12,197 nt of DNA from Polyangia bacterium (lineage in GTDB: Bacteria > Myxococcota_A > Polyangia > Polyangiales > Polyangiaceae). Each line of letters begins with the position of its first letter. Within the stretch, counting starts at the first letter, position 1. Below the pieces are notes generated by a model, which worked only from the letters and a program-made list of their open reading frames with translations, was not told the origin of the DNA and ran no database searches. Shown piece by piece: positions 7,223-12,197 of this stretch. The stretch covers positions 1 to 12,197 of the forward strand of contig JAUILJ010000148.1 in assembly GCA_030433055.1 (NCBI GenBank), written 5' to 3'. The position numbers and the translations under genes are program-made.

Positions 7223-7537
7223 ATGACCTACGAATACGTATGTGAAGCCTGTGGCCATCAGTGGGAAGCGGAGCAGTCGATCAGCGACGCCCCGCTCAAG
7301 AAGTGCCCGACGTGCGGCAAACCCAAGGCGAAGCGCCAGATCTCCGGAGGTGCAGGTTTCCTGCTGAAGGGTGGAGGCTGGTACGCGGACGGCTACACCT
7401 CCAAGGGCGGCTCGGGCAGCTCCGGGGGGTCAGGATCCGGGGGCTCGGAGAGCGGCTCGGGTGGTTCTGGCGGCTCCGGTGGCGGTTCGGGTGGGGACAA
7501 GGGCGGCACCAGCGCAAAGAAGACGAAAGCGGCCTGA
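7223..7537 (+). CDS. FmdB-family zinc-ribbon protein with Gly/Ser-rich tail
   Basis: A 104-residue protein whose first half matches the small FmdB/CxxC_CXXC regulatory-protein family. MTYEYVCEACGH carries the first CxxC (Cys7, Cys10), KKCPTCGKPKAKR carries the second (Cys28, Cys31), and ISGGAGFLLKGGGWYADGY (40-58) is the typical post-ribbon segment. The four cysteines should bind one zinc. The biological role is poorly defined: named after a suspected regulator linked to formamidase genes, these proteins are widespread and mostly uncharacterised. Residues 62-91 are almost pure Gly and Ser, then a Lys-rich end (DKGGTSAKKTKAA). Family members often have disordered C-termini; this one reads like a natural flexible linker with a basic tip. 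The ATG follows GAGGAG (7207-7212) at a rather long 10-base spacing. It stands alone, 196 bases before the pheA-like gene. Confidence 0.92.
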   Translation: MTYEYVCEACGHQWEAEQSISDAPLKKCPTCGKPKAKRQISGGAGFLLKGGGWYADGYTSKGGSGSSGGSGSGGSESGSGGSGGSGGGSGGDKGGTSAKKTKAA

Positions 7538-7542
7538 CCGGT

Positions 7543-7679
7543 CTCTCAGCGCTGTGAGGGCATGCTCCAGCCCGGCTCGGCGCGGGGGCAGTCTGCCCAA
7601 CCGAATGGCGGACATTCCGGCCGCTTGGCCCTAAGTTGTTGGAGGTCGCGCCAGCGGGCGCGCGTTCGTTGGCGCCCGC
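7543..7679. repeat. Two inverted repeats between the zinc-ribbon and pheA-like genes
   Basis: CTCTCAGC (7543-7550) abuts GCTGTGAG (7551-7558), a near-perfect 16-bp palindrome six bases after the zinc-ribbon stop. Further on, GCGGGCGC (7654-7661) pairs perfectly with GCGCCCGC (7672-7679) across a 10-base loop, 54 bases before the pheA-like start. Neither is followed by a T-run. The first may be an operator or 3'-end structure; the second, very stable, may lie in the leader of the aromatic operon. No clear promoter hexamers or leader peptide rich in Phe or Tyr codons were found here. Confidence 0.4.
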
Positions 7680-7733
7680 GTTCGCGCACAGCGTCGTGCG
7701 TGCCCGGGCAACTCGACGCGAGAAGAGGTCAGC

Positions 7734-8804
7734 ATGTCGGAAGTGGAACTCAGAGTACGCGAACTGCGTGAGCGCATCGCCGAGGCGGACGCCACGCTCC
7801 TTCAGGCATTGGAGCAACGGCTCTCCCTCAGCCTCGAGCTGCAGCCTTACCTGGAAGGTACTCAGCCTCAGGACGTGGGACGCGACGCCTGGGTGGACAG
7901 CCTGCTGGCCAGGCTCTCTGGGAGTAAGATCCCCGTGGAAGCACTGCGTGCGGTGCTGATGCAGCTGCGCGCAGAGGCGACCGCGCTGGAACAACCGACG
8001 GCTGTTGCCTACCTGGGACCGGAGGGCGGCCTGGGCTTCCAGGTGGCGCGCGCGCACTTTGGGCGCTCAGCAGAGCTGCTCGAGTGCGTCAGCATTGCGC
8101 GTTGCCTCGAGGAAGTAAGCCGAGGTCGAGCGACCTTCGCGGTGTTCCCCTTCGAATCCAGCGAAGAAGGGCTCTCCCAGAGCGCGCTGGATGCGCTAGG
8201 GAACTCCGAATTGGTGCTCACCGCGGAGCGCCGCGTGCCCTATCGGCTCGACTTGGTGAACCAAACGGGCAACCTGGCCGACATCGAGAAGCTCTATCTC
8301 ACGGCGCACGCCCACACCGTGTGCGAAGCCTTTCTGCAGAAGGAGCTGCCGAAGGCCACCGTGCTCGACGTGCGGTCCCCGCTCGTGGCGCTTCAGCTGG
8401 TGAGTGGGGACGCGGGCGCCGCCGCCATCGTTCCCAGCGGTTCCGAACTGGGCGCGTATCAGGTCGTTCGCGGCAATATCGGCGACGAGCCAGACATGCG
8501 CTACCGCTTCGGTATCGCCACGGCGCGGCCCAGCGGTCGCTCTGGCCACGATACGACAGCGCTGCTGTTCAGCGTGGACGACACCGCCGGGGCGCTGTTC
8601 GACGTGCTGAGACATTTCGCCGAACGCGGAGTGAACCTCAAGATGCTGCAGTCTCGGCCCGTCAAGGGGGAGAACTGGGACTATCTGTTCTACGTGGAGC
8701 TCAGCGGACACGTGACGGATCGCTCGCTCGTCACCGCCATCGAGAGCGTCAAGCGCAGCACGCGCTTCTTGAAGGTGCTCGGTTCGTTCCCGACTGAAGG
8801 CTGA
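7734..8804 (+). CDS. pheA: PheA-like chorismate mutase/prephenate dehydratase-ACT protein with altered active sites
   Basis: A 356-residue protein with the P-protein layout: AroQ-type helical chorismate mutase domain (about 1-88), prephenate dehydratase fold (about 90-265) and C-terminal ACT domain (about 273-355). P-proteins convert chorismate to prephenate to phenylpyruvate in phenylalanine synthesis, with Phe feedback through ACT. The ACT part is textbook: GALF at 286-289, QSRP at 306-309 (usually ESRP) and the ending FLKVLGSFP. The catalytic parts are not. In the mutase, Arg12, Arg29 and Arg50 align with E. coli Arg11, Arg28 and Arg51, but Lys39 is replaced (Leu40 by ungapped alignment) and Glu52 by Asp51. 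In the dehydratase, GPEGGLGF (95-102) lacks the usual Ser/Thr-His, FESSEEG (140-146) replaces the ENS/ENT-type motif, TAHAHT (190-195) replaces YSHPQ, and YRF (257-259) replaces TRF, whose Thr is essential in E. coli PheA. The start follows AGAGG at good spacing. It may be a diverged enzyme or a Phe-sensing pseudoenzyme. The symbol rests on homology, not proven activity. Confidence 0.85.
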   Translation: MSEVELRVRELRERIAEADATLLQALEQRLSLSLELQPYLEGTQPQDVGRDAWVDSLLARLSGSKIPVEALRAVLMQLRAEATALEQPTAVAYLGPEGGLGFQVARAHFGRSAELLECVSIARCLEEVSRGRATFAVFPFESSEEGLSQSALDALGNSELVLTAERRVPYRLDLVNQTGNLADIEKLYLTAHAHTVCEAFLQKELPKATVLDVRSPLVALQLVSGDAGAAAIVPSGSELGAYQVVRGNIGDEPDMRYRFGIATARPSGRSGHDTTALLFSVDDTAGALFDVLRHFAERGVNLKMLQSRPVKGENWDYLFYVELSGHVTDRSLVTAIESVKRSTRFLKVLGSFPTEG

Positions 8805-8827
8805 ACGGTTCGATCCTCAGCCTTCAG
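8794..8827. terminator. Perfect 11-bp inverted repeat overlapping the pheA-like stop codon
   Basis: CTGAAGGCTGA (8794-8804, ending in the TGA stop) pairs exactly with TCAGCCTTCAG (8817-8827) across a 12-base loop; GAC/GTC flanks extend the stem past one bulged G. No T-run follows directly; a T5 run occurs only at 8856-8860, after a 9-bp-period tandem repeat (GCTCAGGG at 8835-8842 and 8844-8851). It could attenuate read-through or protect the 3' end of the pheA-like message, so hisC may be transcribed partly on its own. True termination is uncertain. Confidence 0.5.
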
Positions 8828-8899
8828 GTCGGTCGCTCAGGGAGCTCAGGGTCGGTTTTTGTGCCGTTCCGCGGGGTGAGTCAGTAGGCTCGCCGCGAC

Positions 8900-9985
8900 A
8901 TGGCGAGTCTGGTTACCCCTGAGATCGAGTCGCTCACTCCTTACGAGGCGGGCAAGCCCATCGAGGAGGTCGCGCGAGAGCTCGGGCTCAGCGACATCAT
9001 CAAGCTTGCGAGCAACGAGAACCCGCTGGGCCCAAGCCCCAAGGCGATGCAAGCGGTGCGCGCTGCGCTCTCCGAAGGGCATCGTTATCCCGATGCCGCC
9101 GCCTTCCGCCTGCGGGAGCGCCTGGGCGCTTTCCACGGCGTGGAAATGGACGAGCTGATCCAGGGCAACGGCTCGAACGAGATCCTCGAGCTGCTGATCC
9201 GAACGTTTACCACGCGGCAAGACCACGTGGTGTTCGCGGACCCGGCGTTCGTCGTCTACAAGCTGGCCTCGCTGGCTCATGGCGTGCCCTTCACCGCGGT
9301 GCCAACCAAGGACTGGACCCACGACCTGCTGGCGATGGCAGCCGCGGTGCAGCCAAACACCAAGTTGATGTTCATCGCCAACCCGAACAACCCCACCGGC
9401 ACGCACGTGGGCCGGGAGCAGTTGAGCAAGCTGCTCAAGGAAGTGCCTCCCGAGGTGACGGTCGTGCTCGATGAGGCCTATATCCAGTACGTCTCCGCTG
9501 ATGACTACGCCGACGGCCTCACGCTGCGCGGCCTGCGAGAGCGGCTGGTGCTGACGCGCACGTTCTCCAAGATCTACGGCTTGGCGAGCCTTCGCGTGGG
9601 CTACGCGATCGGTCCGAAGTCGCTGATCAACTACATGAACCGGGTGCGCGCGCCGTTCAATGTGGGCTCGCTGGGCCAGGCCGCGGCGGTCGCGGCGCTG
9701 GAGGATCAGGAGCACGTGGAGCGCTCCGTGCGGGAGAACGCCCAGGAGCGAGCCCGCCTGCACGCGGCGCTCGGCGAGCTCGGCTTCGAGACCGCGCCGA
9801 GCCAGTGCAACTTCGTGTTTTGTGGGGTGAAGCGGCCCGCGCGCGAGCTCTTCAATGCGTTGCTCAAGCGGGGTGTCATCATTCGACCTGTGGGTCCTGA
9901 GCACGTTCGCATCACCGTGGGCACTCCGCGCGAGAACGACCGGCTCCTCGGCGCGCTCAAAGACGAGCTCGGAGGTAGTCGGTGA
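8900..9985 (+). CDS. hisC: HisC-type histidinol-phosphate/aromatic aminotransferase
   Basis: A 361-residue PLP enzyme of aminotransferase class I/II, subgroup HisC, full length. Motifs: SNENPLGPSP (38-47), QGNGSNEILELL (about 88-99), NPNNPTG (161-167), DEAYIQY (191-197), the PLP-binding Lys224 in TRTFSKIYGLASLRVGYA, and Arg337 in EHVRITVGTP for the substrate carboxylate. HisC converts imidazole-acetol phosphate to histidinol phosphate, but several HisC enzymes also transaminate phenylpyruvate and hydroxyphenylpyruvate, and hisC is known in aromatic operons (for example beside tyrA and aro genes in Bacillus). With a pheA-like gene before it, aroA after it and no other his gene in view, an aromatic aminotransferase role is likely. 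ATG 8900 is the only possible start, because an in-frame TAG lies at 8885. No good ribosome binding site precedes it, which is odd. It overlaps the next gene by 4 bases. Confidence 0.93.
   Translation: MASLVTPEIESLTPYEAGKPIEEVARELGLSDIIKLASNENPLGPSPKAMQAVRAALSEGHRYPDAAAFRLRERLGAFHGVEMDELIQGNGSNEILELLIRTFTTRQDHVVFADPAFVVYKLASLAHGVPFTAVPTKDWTHDLLAMAAAVQPNTKLMFIANPNNPTGTHVGREQLSKLLKEVPPEVTVVLDEAYIQYVSADDYADGLTLRGLRERLVLTRTFSKIYGLASLRVGYAIGPKSLINYMNRVRAPFNVGSLGQAAAVAALEDQEHVERSVRENAQERARLHAALGELGFETAPSQCNFVFCGVKRPARELFNALLKRGVIIRPVGPEHVRITVGTPRENDRLLGALKDELGGSR
9971..9984 (+). promoter_or_regulatory. Ribosome binding site and GTG start inside the end of hisC
   Basis: GGAGGT (9971-9976) lies 5 bases before GTG (9982-9984), which overlaps the hisC stop TGA (9983-9985). 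This decides the non-ATG start of the lipoprotein gene and implies translational coupling. Confidence 0.85.
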
Positions 9986-11025
9986 GGCGCGCGCGCACTT
10001 GGCTCAGCCGGGCGCTGATCTTCGCGTTGCCAGCGCTGGGGTTGCTCACCACGGCTTGTCCCAAGGACGAGGAGATCATCACCAAGACCGGCGACGACGC
10101 GAAGCCGGTCGACGTGGACGCCGATCCGCTGGCGCTCCTGCCAAGCGGAGCGGTGGGCATGATGGTGGTAGACGCCAAGGTCCTGTTCGCCTCGGACTTC
10201 GGGCAGCGCATGGAACGCATCTTCAGCGAGCGCGCGCCGGTGCCTCCGTCGGCGGGCTTCGAGCCGAAGCGCGATCTGGACAAGCTGTATATCGGCTTCT
10301 ACTCGATGAGCGGGCTCGACGTCGCGGCGGCGGCTACCGGCAACTTCAACCCGGCAGCGATTGAAGCCGCCGCGGATGGCGTGACCGACACCCCGCTGGG
10401 GGCGCCGCTGGTCAAGCAGACTTACGCGGGCAAGACGCTGTACGTCTCGCGCAACGTCGGCTTCGTGGTGCTGAGTGAGCACACGGCGGTGTTTGGCAAT
10501 GAGACCGGCATGCGCCGGGTGCTCGATCGGATCGCCGATGGCCTGGTGAAGCACCAGGTCCCCAAGTACATGGGGGATCTGCTCAACACTCCTGGCGCGC
10601 CCCTGGTCGCCGGCCTGGACCTGAAAGAGCAGGACGCCGTGGCAGCGCTCACCGGTCAGCTCCCGTTCCTCAATGGCATGGAGTCTGTGCGCATGGTGGG
10701 CAATTTCGAATCCCCGGGGATGCACCTCGCGGGGACCACCGTCTACGGGGACGAAGAGCAGGCCAAGGCGGGAGCCGCGTCGTTGCTCAGCATTCAGGAG
10801 CTGCTGCAGTCCGTTGGTTGGCTCACGAGCCTGCTTGGGGTGACCAACCCGGTGCAGAAGCTCGAGGCGCAGGCCGAGGGCAAGGAGTCCAAGTTCGTGG
10901 CCGCGATCGACGGCCAGGCGCTGGGTGTGTTGCTGGACAAGCTCAGCGTCTACTTGGGTGTGCCCCCGCAGGCCAAGGTCATCAACGCCACGACCACCCC
11001 AGGCGTCGGGGAAGGTCAGCTGTGA
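9982..11025 (+). CDS. Predicted lipoprotein of unknown function in the aro operon
   Basis: A 347-residue protein starting at GTG. The N-terminus has basic residues (MRRARTWLSRA), a hydrophobic stretch (LIFALPALGLL, 12-22) and then TTAC with Cys26. This is a plausible but imperfect lipobox (Thr at -3, Thr at -2, Ala at -1), so export and lipidation of Cys26 are likely but not certain. A short acidic linker follows (KDEEIITKTGDDAKPVDVDA). The mature part starts ADPLALLPSGAVGMMVVDAK, a layout recalling families in which LP.(D/G)A... opens a repeated alpha/beta domain (DUF3352-like). The likeness is weak and no family is claimed. No catalytic motif or transmembrane segment is seen after the signal. 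A stretch near 145-190 (GKTLYVSRNVGFVVLSEHTA, then GNETGMRRVLDRI) looks globular. It is locked between hisC and aroA by 4-base GTGA overlaps on both sides and so must be co-expressed with amino-acid synthesis, yet it seems to act in the envelope. Confidence 0.85.
   Translation: MRRARTWLSRALIFALPALGLLTTACPKDEEIITKTGDDAKPVDVDADPLALLPSGAVGMMVVDAKVLFASDFGQRMERIFSERAPVPPSAGFEPKRDLDKLYIGFYSMSGLDVAAAATGNFNPAAIEAAADGVTDTPLGAPLVKQTYAGKTLYVSRNVGFVVLSEHTAVFGNETGMRRVLDRIADGLVKHQVPKYMGDLLNTPGAPLVAGLDLKEQDAVAALTGQLPFLNGMESVRMVGNFESPGMHLAGTTVYGDEEQAKAGAASLLSIQELLQSVGWLTSLLGVTNPVQKLEAQAEGKESKFVAAIDGQALGVLLDKLSVYLGVPPQAKVINATTTPGVGEGQL
11011..11024 (+). promoter_or_regulatory. Ribosome binding site and GTG start of aroA
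   Basis: GAAGG (11011-11015, within GGGGAAGG) is spaced 6 bases from GTG (11022-11024), which overlaps the upstream stop TGA (11023-11025). There is no better start downstream before the conserved PSDKS motif, so this GTG is chosen for aroA. Confidence 0.8.
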
Positions 11026-12197
11026 GTACGCTGAGAATATTCCCCGCGGACAAGCCGCTGAGCGGCAGTGTTCCGGTGCCGAGTGACAAGAGCATCGGCC
11101 ACCGAGCGCTGATCTTCGGCGCTCTCAGCCGTGGGAGCAGTCGGATTCGTGGCTTCAGTTACGGAGAGGACAACGTCGCCACGCTGAACGCGTTCCGCGC
11201 CATGGGGGTGAGCTTCGATGACGACTCCAAGGGGAGTCTGGTGTGTCACGGAGTCGGCTTGAGTGGACTGGATGCGCCGCAGCAAGATCTGGACTGCGGC
11301 AACTCGGGCACCACGATGCGCCTCTTGTGTGGCCTTCTGTGTGCTCAGCCATTCTCGAGCCGCCTGGTGGGAGACGTCAGCCTCAGTCGCCGCCCGATGG
11401 CACGGGTAGCCGGTCCCTTGGGGAAACGCGGCGGGCGCATAGACGGCGCGCCTCACCCCCAGCAGGAAGGGGACATCACCGCGCCCCTGAGCATCGCGGG
11501 GGTAGCGCCGGGCACGCGCCTCGACCCGCTGGAGTACACGATGCCGATCTCCAGCGCGCAGGTGAAGAGCGCGCTGCTGCTGTCGGGGCTCTACGCATCG
11601 GGGCCCACGATCGTCAGCGAACCGCTGCTCAGTCGTGATCACACCGAGCGCATGCTGCAGGCGTTGCGCTTGCCCATCGAGACGGTGGGCACGTTGGTCC
11701 AGCTGCACCCTCCCGCCGATCCGAACTGCATCGAGGCGTTCGAGATCGATGTCCCAGGTGACATGTCTGCGGCGGCCTTCATTCTGGCGGCAGGGCTGCT
11801 CGTCGAGGGGAGCACTGTTACCGTGCGGAATACAGGTTTGAACCCGACCCGCACGGGCTTCCTGGATATCGTCAAGCAGTTCTACGGGAGCTTGCGGGTG
11901 CAACCTCAAGGCACGGCGCTCGGGGAGCCCGTGGGGCAAGTCAGCACCGGTGCCAGCGAGCTGAAGGCTACCGGCGTCGGTGGCGAGATCGCGACTCGAG
12001 CCATCGATGAGATCCCGATCGCCTGTGCGCTCGCCGCCCGCGCCAAGGGCACCACGCGCTTCTTCGACGTGGGTGAGCTGCGGGTGAAGGAGAGCGATCG
12101 AATCGCGGAGATGGTGAAGGGGCTGCGCGCATTGGGCCTCGGAGCGGAGGAGACCGAGGACGGCCGGGTCGTGGAAGGCCAGCCGGAGGGGCGCCTG
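11022..12197 (+). CDS. aroA: EPSP synthase (3-phosphoshikimate 1-carboxyvinyltransferase), 3' end missing
   Basis: The first 392 codons of EPSP synthase, the sixth shikimate-pathway step joining shikimate-3-phosphate and phosphoenolpyruvate; it is a cytoplasmic monomer with two similar domains. Motifs: VPSDKSIGHRAL with Lys23, Ser24 and Arg28 (substrate contacts), GNSGTTMRLL with Asn94 to Arg100, LSRRPMARV, SSAQVKSALLLSGL, SRDHTERML (Arg205 onward), the catalytic Asp329 in AIDEIPIACALAARAKG, and ELRVKESDRIAEM (Lys356 onward). All are intact. Leu follows Arg100 where E. coli has Pro101; the NSGTTMRL form is also found in Bacillus-type enzymes and is not a mutation signal by itself. The family is usually about 430 residues, so perhaps 35-50 are missing at the window edge, including the last substrate-binding motif. 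It starts at GTG overlapping the lipoprotein stop. Genes that often follow aroA cannot be seen. Confidence 0.97.
   Translation, partial: MSTLRIFPADKPLSGSVPVPSDKSIGHRALIFGALSRGSSRIRGFSYGEDNVATLNAFRAMGVSFDDDSKGSLVCHGVGLSGLDAPQQDLDCGNSGTTMRLLCGLLCAQPFSSRLVGDVSLSRRPMARVAGPLGKRGGRIDGAPHPQQEGDITAPLSIAGVAPGTRLDPLEYTMPISSAQVKSALLLSGLYASGPTIVSEPLLSRDHTERMLQALRLPIETVGTLVQLHPPADPNCIEAFEIDVPGDMSAAAFILAAGLLVEGSTVTVRNTGLNPTRTGFLDIVKQFYGSLRVQPQGTALGEPVGQVSTGASELKATGVGGEIATRAIDEIPIACALAARAKGTTRFFDVGELRVKESDRIAEMVKGLRALGLGAEETEDGRVVEGQPEGRL

Noticed and set aside
7403..7500. GGC/TCC-rich DNA resembling a short tandem repeat or CRISPR-like array
   Set aside because: It encodes the Gly/Ser tail of the zinc-ribbon protein; there are no regular repeats with unique spacers.
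8846..10725. Long minus-strand open frames opposite hisC and the lipoprotein gene
   Set aside because: Composition (His, Arg, Gln, Leu-rich) is typical of antisense shadows, and the plus-strand genes are well supported by motifs.
11301..11324. Leu at the Pro101 position of AroA as a glyphosate-tolerance mutation
   Set aside because: The NSGTTMRL form is a normal variant in other bacterial EPSP synthases, so no resistance claim can be made from it.
11016..11939. 307-codon minus-strand open frame opposite aroA
   Set aside because: aroA motifs on the plus strand are unambiguous; the antisense frame has no recognisable features.

Overview
The window looks like a chromosomal piece of a GC-rich, large-genome Gram-negative bacterium. 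The GC-rich codon use, the long intergenic stretches and the gene content fit a myxobacterium-like member of the Myxococcota (Polyangia type). That taxon is an inference from style; no rRNA or other phylogenetic marker is present.

Layout. (1) Bases 1-746, plus strand: the 3' part of a helical, TPR-like protein gene whose coding signal jumps frame two or three times. It is either a decayed gene or a stretch with indel errors. (2) A strong bidirectional terminator at 780-811 separates it from (3) the convergent smc gene (870-4592, minus), a full-length chromosome-condensation SMC ATPase with an unusual charged C-terminal tail. (4) Bases 4593-5250 hold no credible gene but are unusually rich in inverted repeats, including four adjacent hairpins at 5136-5254. 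(5) A full-length OafA/YrhL-type membrane O-acyltransferase with a C-terminal SGNH domain (5251-7029, minus), with somewhat less GC-biased codons than its neighbours. (6) A divergent promoter region, then a small FmdB-type zinc-ribbon protein with a Gly/Ser tail (7223-7537, plus). (7) An aromatic amino-acid cluster on the plus strand: a chorismate mutase/prephenate dehydratase-like protein with an ACT domain (7734-8804), a HisC-type aminotransferase (8900-9985), a predicted lipoprotein (9982-11025) and EPSP synthase aroA (11022 to the window end, incomplete).

How the genes fit together. AroA makes EPSP, the precursor of chorismate. The PheA-like protein covers the chorismate to prephenate to phenylpyruvate steps or, as argued below, may only sense phenylalanine. 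The HisC-type enzyme could do the final transamination to phenylalanine or tyrosine instead of, or besides, its histidine role. The last three genes are joined by two GTGA stop/start overlaps, so they are very probably one translationally coupled unit, with a lipoprotein of unknown job in the middle.

Points most worth a second look: the PheA homologue keeps its ACT regulatory domain but appears to lack several catalytic residues of both enzymatic domains; a lipoprotein is wedged into an aro operon by coupled overlaps; the smc-acyltransferase gap carries a dense hairpin cluster; and the first gene is frame-broken. No CRISPR array, tRNA, rRNA, insertion sequence or toxin/defence gene was recognised.
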